Positions 1-9,098 of a DNA stretch of 64,000 bases are shown here, in pieces. The DNA comes from Alphaproteobacteria bacterium. GTDB lineage: Bacteria; Pseudomonadota; Alphaproteobacteria; Micropepsales; Micropepsaceae. Every line of letters starts with the position of its first letter. Positions within the stretch are counted from its first letter, which is position 1. A program made the position numbers and the translations under genes. The notes beneath the pieces are model-generated. The model was not told where the DNA came from, did not search any database, and saw only the letters and a program-made list of their open reading frames with translations. The DNA is taken from positions 62,001-126,000 of the forward strand of contig JADZAI010000028.1 in assembly GCA_020852655.1 (NCBI GenBank). The letters run 5' to 3'.

Positions 1-8
1 GATCAGCG

Positions 9-40
9 AAAGGCCCGCGGTTTGCCCCGCGGGCCTTTTT
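9..40 (+). terminator. intrinsic terminator at left edge
   Basis: A 12-bp perfect stem (left arm 9-20, right arm 27-38) with a 6-nt loop is followed by a run of five T on the plus strand. It most likely ends a plus-strand gene lying left of the window. It could also serve the minus-strand gene ending at 88, although only three T follow on that strand. Confidence 0.8.
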
Positions 41-87
41 CATTCGGCCCTCGGCGTCGATCCTCGAAGCCGCGGCTGCGTAGCGCC

Positions 88-483
88 CTACTCCGCCTGG
101 CGCTTCGACTCGCGGCCGTTCGGATCCTTCACTGTGTTTTCGTCGACCACCGTCAGCACGACGCTGCGCGTGCCGAACTCGTTCGCCGTGACCGAGGCTT
201 CGCAGGTGCCGGCCGTCGGTCCGGGCTTCGCGTCCCATGCGCCGCTGATGCTTTGGCTCATCGGGGCCTGTCCCGGCATCTCCATGCTCTGCGTCGCGGT
301 GAAGGTGCCGTCGGTTTTGTAGACCGAGTGGGTCTTCACCATCATCTTGTGGTCGCCCATGTCGGCCTCGCCTTCGCTGTTCCAGGTCCCGGTCAGGAAG
401 CTCTTGCAGGTCGCATTGTCGAAGGCGGCCGCCGGCGCAACGAACAGCAGCGCGGTTGCGGCGGCGCAGAACAGGGTCTTCAT
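88..483 (-). CDS. small secreted protein of unknown function
   Basis: I do not recognise this 131-residue protein. It opens with a typical Sec signal peptide (a K, then a hydrophobic stretch to about residue 20 ending APAAA), so the mature part of roughly 110 residues should be periplasmic. Two cysteines (mature Cys near the N-terminus and one in GTCEAS) could form a disulfide. The repeated thr/ser-rich strands suggest a small beta-sandwich or lipocalin-like fold, but this is inference. The start at 483 is chosen because GGAGA lies 8 nt upstream; an in-frame ATG at 495 would only lengthen the signal peptide. It lies 53 nt downstream of ggt on the same strand and may be co-transcribed with it. 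Confidence 0.7.
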   Translation of the reverse strand: MKTLFCAAATALLFVAPAAAFDNATCKSFLTGTWNSEGEADMGDHKMMVKTHSVYKTDGTFTATQSMEMPGQAPMSQSISGAWDAKPGPTAGTCEASVTANEFGTRSVVLTVVDENTVKDPNGRESKRQAE

Positions 484-536
484 CGCTCTCTCCATCTTTG
501 CGACTTCCATAGACCGCCGCAGGTCGCGGCGGAAGG

Positions 537-2267
537 TCACGGGGCGCGCGCCTGGCCCTCGCGGCGCGGATCCGCCCCGCCGACGAGATGCCCGCTGTCG
601 TCGAGCTCGATCGCGTGCAGGCCCGACGCCTCGCCGGCCCGCGCGTCGGAGATCTGGTGTCCCATCCGTTCCAGTGCCGCGCGTATTGCCGGGTCGAAGC
701 TCTGCTCGATGATGACCGGCCCGCGCGCCACGACATTGGGCAGCGACACGGCGTCCTGCGGCGTCATGTTCCAGTCGAGCGTCGCGACCAGCGTCTTCAG
801 CACATAGGCGATGATCGCGTTCCCTCCGGGCGAGCCGGCGGCGAGCCGGAACCTGCCGTCCTTGAAGACGATCGTCGGCGCCATCGACGAGCGTGGCTTC
901 TTGCCCGCCGCGACGGCATTGGCGACCGGCGTGCCGTCCGGGCCGGTCGGCATGAAGGAGAAATCGGTGAGCTGGTTGTTGAGGAAGAAGCCCGCGGCCA
1001 TGCGCCCGGACCCGAACGGACCTTCGACCGTCGTCGTCATGGAGACGACGTTGCCGGCGTTGTCGACGACGACGAAATGGCTGGTGCCAGTCCAGCCGCC
1101 GGTCTCGTCCGACGCGCGCTTCTCGGCCCCGGGCGGCATGCCGGCCTCGGCGTTTGGCAGCGCCTTGTCGGCCTGGATCAGCGCCGCGCGGCCCTTCAGA
1201 TACGTGCCGTCGAGCAGCCCGGCCGTGGGCACGTCGACGAAACGGTCGTCGGCCGCATATTTGTCGCGGTCGGCATAGGCGAGACGCATCGCCTCGATCA
1301 TCAGGTGCCAGCCTTCGGCGCTGTTGCCCGCCTTGGCCATGTCGAAATGCGACAGGATCCCGAGCGCGTTCAGCACGCCGAGTCCGCCGGACGACGGCGG
1401 CCCCATGCCGCACACCAGATACACGCGATATGGCTCGCAGATCGGCTCCAGCTTGCGGGCCTCGTAGCCGCCGAGGTCGTCCAGCGTCAGCGACCCCGGA
1501 TCGTTGCCGCGATGCACGGCCGCGACGATCGCCTCCGCCACCGGCCCGCGATAGAAGCCGGCCAGTCCCAGCTCGCTGATCTTCCTCAGCGTGTCGGCAT
1601 AGGCGGGATTTTTCAGCACATAGCCCACCGGCAGCGGCGTCGTGCCATCGGTCGTCAGATACGACGCCGCATCGGGTGGCAACGGCCCGAACGAGGCGAC
1701 CATCCCGATCACCGCGTTCATGCGCTGCGAAACCTGGAAGCCCTCCGTCGCCAGCCGCATTGCCGGCTCGAAATCGGCCGCGACACCGAGTCGCCCGTGA
1801 TTCCGGTCCTGATAGGCCAGCATGAGCACGGCCACTGCGCCGGGCACGCCGACCGACCGGCCGCTCCGCACCGCCTCGACGAAATCCTCCGGCTGTCCGT
1901 CTTTCAGGAAGAGCGCCGGCGTCGCCCCCGCCGGTGCCATCTCGCGCCCGTCATAGGCGGTGACATCTCCGGTCGCCGCGTCGTAGTGCAGCAGGAACGC
2001 GCCGCCTCCGAGGCCGGACGACTGCGGCTCGACCAGGCCCAGCACGGCCTGCACCGCCAGCGCCGCGTCCACCGCCGAACCACCCTTGCGCAGGATCTCC
2101 AGCCCGGCCTCGACCGCGTGCGGATTGGCGGCCGCCACCATGGCGCCGGCGGCCCAGTTTTCCGCAGGCAAGGCTTCGACATGCCCCAGTCCGGCCTCAA
2201 GGCGGCTGGAAGGACCGCCGCAGCCGGCGACTGCGAGGACGGCAAGGAGGACAAACAAACGGCGCAT
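537..2267 (-). CDS. ggt: gamma-glutamyltranspeptidase, predicted lipoprotein
   Basis: This is a 576-residue Ntn-hydrolase that transfers or hydrolyses the gamma-glutamyl group of glutathione in the periplasm. The precursor self-cleaves before a threonine: the TSHF motif at Thr395 marks the new N-terminus of the small subunit, and GFFLNNQ and DFS further on match the substrate-binding loops of the family. The large subunit carries AANPHAVEAG and GLGGGAF. The N-terminus MRRLFVLLAVLAVAGC has a lipobox with the lipidated Cys at residue 16, so the enzyme is probably membrane anchored. In-frame ATGs at 2294 and 2312 exist upstream, but the 2267 start gives the cleanest lipoprotein signal. Length is normal for the family. 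It is divergent from mutS, 97 nt away. Confidence 0.93.
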   Translation of the reverse strand: MRRLFVLLAVLAVAGCGGPSSRLEAGLGHVEALPAENWAAGAMVAAANPHAVEAGLEILRKGGSAVDAALAVQAVLGLVEPQSSGLGGGAFLLHYDAATGDVTAYDGREMAPAGATPALFLKDGQPEDFVEAVRSGRSVGVPGAVAVLMLAYQDRNHGRLGVAADFEPAMRLATEGFQVSQRMNAVIGMVASFGPLPPDAASYLTTDGTTPLPVGYVLKNPAYADTLRKISELGLAGFYRGPVAEAIVAAVHRGNDPGSLTLDDLGGYEARKLEPICEPYRVYLVCGMGPPSSGGLGVLNALGILSHFDMAKAGNSAEGWHLMIEAMRLAYADRDKYAADDRFVDVPTAGLLDGTYLKGRAALIQADKALPNAEAGMPPGAEKRASDETGGWTGTSHFVVVDNAGNVVSMTTTVEGPFGSGRMAAGFFLNNQLTDFSFMPTGPDGTPVANAVAAGKKPRSSMAPTIVFKDGRFRLAAGSPGGNAIIAYVLKTLVATLDWNMTPQDAVSLPNVVARGPVIIEQSFDPAIRAALERMGHQISDARAGEASGLHAIELDDSGHLVGGADPRREGQARAP

Positions 2268-2364
2268 GCAGAACCGGACCACACTCCGCGCCATTGCGGA
2301 AGACCGGGGCACCGGCGAAGGCGCCCCGCGTGACGAGGGGGATCGGCGCGGCTAAGACGGGCCG

Positions 2365-5046
2365 GTGACCGCTACACCCGCTCCCTCGCCCGCGCCCGAG
2401 CAGAAGCTGACGCCGATGATGGCGCAGTATCTCGCCATCAAGGCAGACTATCCCGATGCGCTGCTGTTCTATCGCATGGGGGATTTCTATGAGCTGTTCT
2501 TCGATGACGCACTGAAGGCCGCGCCGGCGCTGGATATCGCGCTGACCAAGCGCGGCCATCACAACGGCAAGGACGTGCCGCTATGCGGCGTGCCGGCCGT
2601 GGGGGCCGAGCCGTATCTGGAGAAGCTGATCCGCAAGGGCTTCAAGGTCGCGGTCTGCGAGCAGACCGAGGACGCTTCCGTCGCCAAGAAGCGCGGCGGC
2701 AAGTCGGTGGTGGCACGCGACGTGGTGCGCCTGGTCACCGCCGGCACGATCACCGAGGATTCGCTGCTGGATGCGCGGCGGCGGAATTATCTCGCCTGCC
2801 TGGCGCGCGCGGGCGGCGAACTGGCGCTCGCCTATGCCGATCTGACCGACGGGACTTTCGCGGCGTTTCCGCTGTTGCCGGGGCAACTGGCGGCGGCGCT
2901 GGCGCGGCTGGAGCCGGCGGAGCTGTTGCTGTCGGACGCGCTTGTCGTTGACGATGTCGTCGCGCCGTTGGTGAAGGAGCTGGGGCCGCGGGTGACGCTG
3001 CTGCCGGCCTCGCGCTTCGACAGTGCGAATGGCGAGGCGGCGCTGAAGCGGCTGTATGGCGTCGCGACGCTGGACGGGTTCGGGGCGTTCGGGCGGGCCG
3101 AGATCGCCGCCGCGGGAGCGGTGGCCGACTATATCGCGGTGACGCAGAAGGGCCGCGCGGCACGCCTGTCGCCGCCGGTGCGCGAGGCGGAATCGGGCGT
3201 CGTGCAGATCGACCCGGCGACGCGGCGCAATCTGGAGATCGTGCAGACGCTCATCGGCGAGCGCGAAGGCTCGCTGCTGTCGGTGATCGACCGTTCGGTC
3301 ACCGCGGCGGGGGCGCGGGCGCTGGCCGACCGGCTGGCGAGCCCGTCCACCGACGCGGCACTCATCAATGCGCGGCTGGATGCGGTGGCCTACCTGGTCG
3401 AAGGACGCGAGCTGCGGGGCACCTTGCGCGAGGCGCTGCGGCGGGCCCCGGACGTGGCGCGGGCGCTCTCGCGGCTGAGCCTGGGGCGCGGGGGGCCGCG
3501 CGATCTCAGCAGCCTGTGCGAAGGGCTGGGGACGGCGTCGGCGCTGACTGCGGCGTTGGGGCGCGAGGCGGCGCTGCCGGAGGAGCTGTCGCGGCTGGCG
3601 CGCGATCTGGGGGCGGGCGGCGAAGCGCGGACGGCGTTTGCGGCGCGCCTGACGGCCGTGCTGGGCGAGAGCCTGCCGTTGCAGGCGCGCGATGGCGGGT
3701 TTGTCGCAAGCGGTGCCGATGGCGGGCTGGATGAGGCGCGGGCGCTGCGCGACGACGCGCGGCGGGTGATCCTCAGTCTCGAGGCGCGGCTGAAGGAGGA
3801 AACCGGAATCGGCTCGCTCAAGATCCGCCACAACAACGTGGTCGGCTATCATGTCGAGGTGACGTCGGTGCATGCGCAGAAGCTGCTCGCCGAACCCTTG
3901 AAGGCGCGCTTCATCCATCGCCAGACGCTGCCCAACGCGGCACGCTTCACGACCGGCGAACTCTCCGACCTCGCGACTCGCATCCTGGAAGCCGGCGGGC
4001 GGGCGCTGGAGATCGAGCTGGCGCTGTTCGAGGGGCTATGTGCGGAGGCGCGCGCTCTGGCGGGCGAGATCGCGGTCGTGGCGGGGGCGCTCGCGGCGCT
4101 GGATGCGACGGCGGCCCTCGCCGATCTCGCCGAACGCGAGGGGTGGGTGCGGCCGCGCGTCGATGCGGGGGCGGCGTTTGCGGTTTCGGGCGGGCGCCAT
4201 CCGGTGGTGGAGGCGGCGCTGAAGCGCGAGGGCAAGACCTTCACGCCGAACGACTGCGACCTGTCGGGCGGGAGCCGCGGGCGGCTGTGGCTGGTGACCG
4301 GGCCGAACATGGCGGGCAAATCCACTTTCCTCAGGCAGAACGCGCTGATCGCGATCCTCGCGCAGATGGGCTCGTTCGTGCCGGCGGCGTCGGCGCATAT
4401 CGGCATCGCCGACCGCATCTTCAGCCGGGTGGGGGCGGCCGACGATCTGGCGCGCGGGCGCTCGACCTTCATGGTGGAGATGGTCGAGACGGCGGCGATC
4501 CTGACCCAGGCGGGGCCGCGGGCGCTTGTCATCCTCGACGAGATCGGCCGCGGTACCGCGACCTTCGACGGGCTCTCGATCGCCTGGGGGGCGATCGAGC
4601 ATCTGCACGAGGTGAACCGGGCGCGCGCGTTGTTCGCGACGCATTACCATGAACTGACGAGTCTCGCGGCGAAGCTGCCGCAGCTCTCGTGCGTCACCAT
4701 GCGGGTGAAGGAATGGAAGGGCGACGTCGTCTTCCTGCACGAGGTGGCGCCGGGCGCGGCCGACCGCAGCTACGGCATCCAGGTGGCGAAGCTCGCCGGC
4801 CTGCCGCCCGCCGTGGTGAAGCGCGCCGAAAGCGTGCTGCGGGCGCTGGAGAAAGGCGACGCCGGCCGCCGCGCCGCAACGCTGATCGACGACCTGCCCC
4901 TCTTCAGCGCGGCGGCGGAAAAGGAGGAGGCGTCCGCGTTGCCGCCCGCGCTGGCGCGGCTGGAAACGACCGACCCCGACGCTCTGACGCCGAAACAGGC
5001 GCTGGAGCTGGTGTATGAGCTGAAGCGGTTGGCGGCATCCGTGTGA
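2365..5046 (+). CDS. mutS: DNA mismatch repair protein MutS
   Basis: MutS (893 residues) recognises base mismatches and small loops, then recruits MutL. The N-terminal mismatch-recognition domain has the GDFYELF motif with Phe41 and Glu43 of the F-x-E wedge. The central connector, lever and clamp regions follow, and the C-terminal ABC ATPase has Walker A GPNMAGKS at 646-653, then a Walker [11 protein letters not shown] and an ATHYHEL switch. The C-terminal tail [19 protein letters not shown] helix is present ([17 protein letters not shown]). The start is a GTG; no in-frame ATG precedes the conserved QYLAIK segment closely. Length agrees with the family. In many alphaproteobacteria mutS sits next to glnD; here about 5.5 kb of other genes separate them. 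Confidence 0.98.
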   Translation: MTATPAPSPAPEQKLTPMMAQYLAIKADYPDALLFYRMGDFYELFFDDALKAAPALDIALTKRGHHNGKDVPLCGVPAVGAEPYLEKLIRKGFKVAVCEQTEDASVAKKRGGKSVVARDVVRLVTAGTITEDSLLDARRRNYLACLARAGGELALAYADLTDGTFAAFPLLPGQLAAALARLEPAELLLSDALVVDDVVAPLVKELGPRVTLLPASRFDSANGEAALKRLYGVATLDGFGAFGRAEIAAAGAVADYIAVTQKGRAARLSPPVREAESGVVQIDPATRRNLEIVQTLIGEREGSLLSVIDRSVTAAGARALADRLASPSTDAALINARLDAVAYLVEGRELRGTLREALRRAPDVARALSRLSLGRGGPRDLSSLCEGLGTASALTAALGREAALPEELSRLARDLGAGGEARTAFAARLTAVLGESLPLQARDGGFVASGADGGLDEARALRDDARRVILSLEARLKEETGIGSLKIRHNNVVGYHVEVTSVHAQKLLAEPLKARFIHRQTLPNAARFTTGELSDLATRILEAGGRALEIELALFEGLCAEARALAGEIAVVAGALAALDATAALADLAEREGWVRPRVDAGAAFAVSGGRHPVVEAALKREGKTFTPNDCDLSGGSRGRLWLVTGPNMAGKSTFLRQNALIAILAQMGSFVPAASAHIGIADRIFSRVGAADDLARGRSTFMVEMVETAAILTQAGPRALVILDEIGRGTATFDGLSIAWGAIEHLHEVNRARALFATHYHELTSLAAKLPQLSCVTMRVKEWKGDVVFLHEVAPGAADRSYGIQVAKLAGLPPAVVKRAESVLRALEKGDAGRRAATLIDDLPLFSAAAEKEEASALPPALARLETTDPDALTPKQALELVYELKRLAASV

Positions 5047-5208
5047 TTTCGCGCACGGACCTATCTGAATTCCGCTAACCCGATGATTTCTGTGGATAAG
5101 CTGTAAAAACTCTCAACCTCTAACGTGAATAAAGATGCTGCGCTATCGCCGAAAGCGCGGACCGTTTGGTTATCTGATCTTTTGCTTAGGAATCCCGAAG
5201 GGGTATCC

Positions 5209-5550
5209 ATGACGCTTCCATCCGACGCAACGATAGCGACCGTGTGGCCGACGCTTACACACCAGCGCGACTACGTGGCCAACACGCGGCACAAGGCGGG
5301 TCAGTGCGCTAAAATGCATGGAAATGCCTATGTGCGGATCGGCGTCACGGGATCGGGACAGAAGCCCTGCTACAGGATTTTCTACCTGACGCCGGATGGC
5401 GCAGAGAAAATCTTCGGTTCCTATTGGGATAACCACAGCCCACTCGATAACGAGCGCGCGATCAACACTAACTGGAGCACGGCTGCCATGAGCTTTGCGC
5501 AATTGGACGCGCTGATGCTTGAGAAGCATGGCCCCGGACGGACGGCCTGA
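5209..5550 (+). CDS. hypothetical protein, islet gene
   Basis: I do not recognise this protein of 113 residues. The start at 5209 is preferred because AAGGGG lies 6 nt upstream; a GTG at 5125 in frame would add 28 residues but has no visible ribosome-binding site. The sequence looks globular and soluble, with a YRIFYLTP strand region and a WDNHSP stretch, and has no signal peptide or membrane segment. Base composition is more A/T-rich and codon use less G/C-biased at third positions than in mutS, which suggests recent acquisition. It is the first gene of the mutS-glnD islet and is followed after 142 nt by the PD-(D/E)XK-like gene on the same strand. Confidence 0.6.
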   Translation: MTLPSDATIATVWPTLTHQRDYVANTRHKAGQCAKMHGNAYVRIGVTGSGQKPCYRIFYLTPDGAEKIFGSYWDNHSPLDNERAINTNWSTAAMSFAQLDALMLEKHGPGRTA

Positions 5551-5692
5551 ACGCTGACCGCCACATCGGCGCCGCGCAGGCAAACATAACTCAAGAATGC
5601 GCGAGGGCTATTGGGATGACACCATTTGTCATCTCGGGATGCTCTTGTGCGCTGGGTTGTCCGCCATCGAAAAAAGAGGGGGCTGTGGGGGG

Positions 5693-6724
5693 ATGGCAAA
5701 GCAGGAAGAAGGCTGGAGTCGGCGCCTGAATCGCATCTTCAACGACACGTGCCCGCCTCAACCGGACGAGCACGCGAGCCGCGTCCGGCTTCCAAGCGCT
5801 GCATCGGTCGAGTTCATCGGTACGAACGAGAGCGTTCGGATGGTTCTCAAATCGGGCGCCACAGCGAATATGCAAACCGACGCGTCGGCGTTCGAGGGCT
5901 GGGCGCTGGTGTTGCATCGCTGGTTTGGTGTTCGTGTCACCTTGTCCTGGAGTCCTCCACCGCCCGGATCGACACATACAGAAAGATGTCACTATCAGCG
6001 GTTCCTCTATCGCGTCGCCTTCTTCCGCGAGATGTTTGGCGAATGGTTCGATATCGAGGACGTCGATGCTTTGCGTGATCGAGCCACCGCGCCGGGGTCA
6101 GCTACTCGCTTCCTGGTCAACTGGCCGGGGCTGCGCGTTCCTGACGCTCCGATCGATAAGAGAGAGGCGCGGCGCGACAGGGAACGACAGCTGGAGCTTG
6201 GCCTCAAGGACTCCGCCGAATTGAGAGCGTACTTCGATCTTGGCGGCGCCGTCATAGATCGGCAGTTTCCCGTCGGGCTGTTCGGCGACCGCATCGGCCA
6301 TCACGATCGCATCTTTACGGGCGGCAAGAGCGCTATCGATCTTTTTGCATTGACCGACACGCAGTTGACGCTGTTTGAGCTGAAGGCGGGCAACAACATC
6401 TCAGTCGGGTCTCTTGCCGAGCTGCTGTTTTATGTTGCCTTCATGCGCGATGTAATCCGCGGTCGCTTCAAGTTCGCAGACGCCCCCAAGCCTTGGTCCA
6501 TTGAGTCGGAAGCGCTGACGAGAGTTACTCGTATTCGAGCAGTACTGCTTGGTCACAAAATTCATCCCCTGCTCTGCGACAAGCCGTTGATTGATCTGCT
6601 GAGCAGCGGACTCGAGAAACTGAATGGAAATCCCTCGACGACATTTGAAGTGGCGAGGATCGCGCGCGACGAGCCGTACTGCTTTGAACAAGCTGCGCTG
6701 ACGCGAACGAAGAAACGCTCTTGA
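5693..6724 (+). CDS. PD-(D/E)XK nuclease-like protein of unknown function
   Basis: No known family name is assigned. The 343-residue protein ends with a region that fits the PD-(D/E)XK nuclease core: a GGKSAIDLF strand with Asp216, then a second strand ending in ELK with Glu229 and Lys231, followed by a helix (SLAELLFYVAFM). The first 190 residues match nothing I recognise and contain a KREARRDRERQLELGLK charged helix. The chosen start (MAKQEEGW) is the methionine next to the conserved-looking part; an ATG at 5597 would add 32 residues. The stop overlaps the TTG start of the metallo-beta-lactamase gene (TTGA), so the two are translationally coupled. Codon use is less GC-biased than in flanking core genes. 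A DNA- or RNA-cleaving role is inference from the motif only. Confidence 0.65.
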   Translation: MAKQEEGWSRRLNRIFNDTCPPQPDEHASRVRLPSAASVEFIGTNESVRMVLKSGATANMQTDASAFEGWALVLHRWFGVRVTLSWSPPPPGSTHTERCHYQRFLYRVAFFREMFGEWFDIEDVDALRDRATAPGSATRFLVNWPGLRVPDAPIDKREARRDRERQLELGLKDSAELRAYFDLGGAVIDRQFPVGLFGDRIGHHDRIFTGGKSAIDLFALTDTQLTLFELKAGNNISVGSLAELLFYVAFMRDVIRGRFKFADAPKPWSIESEALTRVTRIRAVLLGHKIHPLLCDKPLIDLLSSGLEKLNGNPSTTFEVARIARDEPYCFEQAALTRTKKRS

Positions 6725-7956
6725 AGCTCACCATCCACCGCTCCGCGCACGAAATCGGCGGCAATTGCATTGAACTCGCCTGCGGCGGGTCGCGCATCCT
6801 ATTGGATGTCGGGCGGCCGCTGGAGGCGCCGCGCGAAGCGAAAGGGTTGATGCCGGCGACGCTGGATCTGGATGCGCCGCTGGATGGGGTGCTGATCTCG
6901 CATCCGCATCAGGATCATTACGGGCTGCTGGAGGAAGCGCCTCCGCATTGGCCGGTGTTTTCGGGCGAGCCGACGCAGCATCTGATCCGCCTGACGACAG
7001 GCATCTTCGGCAAGCCGCTCGAACGCCAATTCCAGACATGGAAGAGCGGCGTCAGCCAGCGGATCGGCGCATTCGCCGTGACGCCGTTCCTGACCGATCA
7101 TTCGGCCTTCGATGCGCACATGCTGCTGATCGAGGCGGGCGGGAAGCGCGTCTTCTATTCCGGAGACTTCCGCATGCATGGGCGCAAATCCGCGCTGGTG
7201 CAGCGGCTCATGGAGAACCCGCCGCCCGGTATCGACGTGCTGCTGATGGAGGGGACGAATATCGGCAGCGACAAGCCCTGCGTGACCGAGAGCGATCTTG
7301 AGGATGATTTCGTCGATCTGTTGCAGGAAACGAAGGGGCGTGTGTTCGTCGCCTGGTCGGCGCAGAATATCGACCGCACGGTCACGCTGTATCGCGCCTG
7401 CCTGAAGACGGGGCGGACGCTGGTCATCGATCTCTATACGGCCGAGGTGCTGGAGCGCCTGGCGGCGTTCGGCCGGCTGCCCCGACCGGGCTGGAACGGC
7501 CTCAAGGTGGTCGTGACGCGCGCCTTCGCGCGGCTGTATCGCAGCAAGGGTGAGGGCGCCTTCGTCGATCGCATGGCGCAGCATGGCATTGCGGCGCGCG
7601 AGCTGGTGGCGGCACCGGGCCAATGGGCGATCATGGTGCGGCCTTCGCTGATGCGCGCCTTCGCGCCCGCCGGCGTTGTTCCGGATGCGGACGATGCGTG
7701 GTGCTGGTCGATGTGGCGCGGCTATCTGAAGGAGAAGGACGGCGCGGCGCTCCAGGTCTGGTTTGACGGCGGCGCCGCCTGCGCGCGCCACATCCACACC
7801 AGCGGACATGCCGCGACCGCCGATCTGCGCGCCTTCGCGGCGGCGCTGAATCCGCGATGCCTCGTGCCGATCCATGGCGTTGCCTGGGACTCGGCGCCGG
7901 ACGGCTTTCCTCCGATCCGGCGGCTGAGCGACGGCGAGGCCGCCGAAATCGCATGA
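6721..7956 (+). CDS. beta-CASP type metallo-beta-lactamase fold hydrolase
   Basis: This 411-residue protein has the dinuclear zinc signature SHPHQDHYG (His61, His63, Asp65, His66), His127 in TDHSAFDA and Asp149 in YSGDF. The C-terminal HIHTSGHA (residues 357-364) and LVPIHG (His385) match the late motifs of RNase J and CPSF-like beta-CASP nucleases, and VLLMEGTN resembles their motif A. Those families cut RNA or DNA. It is shorter than RNase J (about 550 residues) and lacks the RNase J C-terminal domain, so it is not the housekeeping enzyme. It starts with TTG overlapping the upstream stop, and its own stop overlaps the ATG of the next gene. Substrate is unknown; nucleic acid is likely from the family. 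Confidence 0.8.
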   Translation: MKLTIHRSAHEIGGNCIELACGGSRILLDVGRPLEAPREAKGLMPATLDLDAPLDGVLISHPHQDHYGLLEEAPPHWPVFSGEPTQHLIRLTTGIFGKPLERQFQTWKSGVSQRIGAFAVTPFLTDHSAFDAHMLLIEAGGKRVFYSGDFRMHGRKSALVQRLMENPPPGIDVLLMEGTNIGSDKPCVTESDLEDDFVDLLQETKGRVFVAWSAQNIDRTVTLYRACLKTGRTLVIDLYTAEVLERLAAFGRLPRPGWNGLKVVVTRAFARLYRSKGEGAFVDRMAQHGIAARELVAAPGQWAIMVRPSLMRAFAPAGVVPDADDAWCWSMWRGYLKEKDGAALQVWFDGGAACARHIHTSGHAATADLRAFAAALNPRCLVPIHGVAWDSAPDGFPPIRRLSDGEAAEIA

Positions 7957-8474
7957 CGCGTTCCTCGGACGGGAAGGATGATGCCGCGCGCCGTGGGGCG
8001 ATGGCAGAAGCGGGAGACAGCTATAGTGCCGCGATGATGCGGCGGGTTGCTGCCAAGAGCGCTCGCTCGCTTCCGCTGACGATCGCGCCGATGACACTGC
8101 CGCAGACCATCTGGCGGTGCGTCGGCATATTTTGGGTGGTCGAAGACAGGCTCTTGGTGGCGCGAACGAAGCTGAGCGAGGCCGAGCTGTATGGTGACTG
8201 CCTTACGCATTCCGATGGGCACTACGAGCAGTGGCAACGCTGGCAACGGCTGGGCGCGGGAGGGCTGGCCTCGGAGGGGCTGCCGGTGGCGATTCTGTCG
8301 AGCGAGCACGATAGCTGGCCCCGCGGGCGCGTCGTCTTCGATGCGGCGGCCGTCCGGTTCATGCTCTACGCCGATGCGCGGCTTCATACGGCGGCTGTGC
8401 GCGAAACGCTGATCCGGGCGTTCGGGCTCGAAGGACAGGACGCCGTGATGGCGCTGGACGCACATTACCGCTAG
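7953..8474 (+). CDS. hypothetical protein coupled to the MBL gene
   Basis: I do not recognise this protein. If it starts at the ATG that overlaps the upstream stop (ATGA) it has 173 residues, but the first 45 are low in hydrophobic residues and the conserved-looking part begins at a methionine at 8091 (MTLPQTIWRC), which would give 127 residues. The core has several Trp residues and a HSDGHYEQWQRWQRL segment, with a mixed alpha/beta pattern and no signal or membrane segment. The tight coupling to the beta-CASP gene suggests a shared function, perhaps an accessory or immunity-like partner; this is inference from context only. The start is uncertain. Confidence 0.6.
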   Translation: MTRSSDGKDDAARRGAMAEAGDSYSAAMMRRVAAKSARSLPLTIAPMTLPQTIWRCVGIFWVVEDRLLVARTKLSEAELYGDCLTHSDGHYEQWQRWQRLGAGGLASEGLPVAILSSEHDSWPRGRVVFDAAAVRFMLYADARLHTAAVRETLIRAFGLEGQDAVMALDAHYR

Positions 8475-8540
8475 GCGCTGACACCTGCCGTCGATGCGAA
8501 CCGCGTGCCGGTAAGGGCTAGACTCGGGTAGTCTGGACAT

Positions 8541-9017
8541 ATGCCGATCCTCCTTCGCCCTGCCGTGCCTGCCGATGCACCGGCGCTTGTTGCGATCCTC
8601 GTGGGGACGTTTCGGGATACCTGGGCGCCGCAGATGTCGGCCGAACGCGTGGCGGCGTATGGGCCGGAGGGGCGGGCAGAGGGGTATGTGCGCGCGAAGG
8701 GCGCGGCGTTTGTGGTGGCCGAGGTGGATGGGATCGTCGCGGGATTCGTGCATGCGGAGGACGGCTTCGTACATGCGCTGCATATCGCGGCGACGATGCG
8801 GCGGCGCGGGGTCGGGCGGGCGCTGATGGCGGCGGCGGAGACGACGGCCCGCGCGGCAGGTCAAATGCGCCTGCGGCTGGAGACCGACACGTTCAATGTG
8901 GCAAGTCAGGCGTTGTATGCGGCGCTCGGGTTCGAGGAGGTCGATCGCTATCCGGATGTCGAGTACGACCCGGAGCGGATCGTGACGGTTCTCCTGGAGA
9001 AGCGGCTGGAGCCTTGA
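8541..9017 (+). CDS. GNAT family N-acetyltransferase
   Basis: A 158-residue acetyl-CoA-dependent acetyltransferase of the GNAT superfamily. Motif A with the pyrophosphate-binding loop is RRRGVGRALM (about residues 91-100), preceded by the strand VHALHIAATM and followed by the motif B segment NVASQALYAALGFEEV typical of the family. The substrate cannot be read from the sequence; the general layout resembles RimI and phosphinothricin acetyltransferase relatives. It lies 66 nt downstream of the previous gene, on the same strand, with no clear terminator between, and may be part of the same transcription unit or start the next one. Confidence 0.88.
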   Translation: MPILLRPAVPADAPALVAILVGTFRDTWAPQMSAERVAAYGPEGRAEGYVRAKGAAFVVAEVDGIVAGFVHAEDGFVHALHIAATMRRRGVGRALMAAAETTARAAGQMRLRLETDTFNVASQALYAALGFEEVDRYPDVEYDPERIVTVLLEKRLEP

Positions 9018-9051
9018 GTCATGGCGCGCAGACACGCGCCGGCCCCTCATC

Positions 9052-9098
9052 CCCTCGGCTTCGCCGAGGGACTTCTCCCCGCCGGTCGCGGGGCGAAG
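9052..9098. repeat. intergenic palindromic repeat element
   Basis: Two adjacent hairpins lie between the acetyltransferase and serine hydrolase genes. The first is a 7-bp perfect stem (9052-9058 with 9064-9070) and a 5-nt loop. The second pairs 9072-9080 with 9090-9098 with one mismatch around a 9-nt loop. The pattern of C-rich left arm and G-rich right arm resembles dispersed intergenic palindromes common in alphaproteobacterial genomes. Whether this is repeated elsewhere in the genome cannot be seen here. A further inverted pair TTTCACG / CGTGAAA is at 9128-9134 and 9202-9208. Confidence 0.55.

Noticed and set aside
5125..5208. N-terminal extension of the 5209 gene from a GTG
   Set aside because: No ribosome-binding site precedes the GTG, whereas AAGGGG precedes the ATG at 5209.
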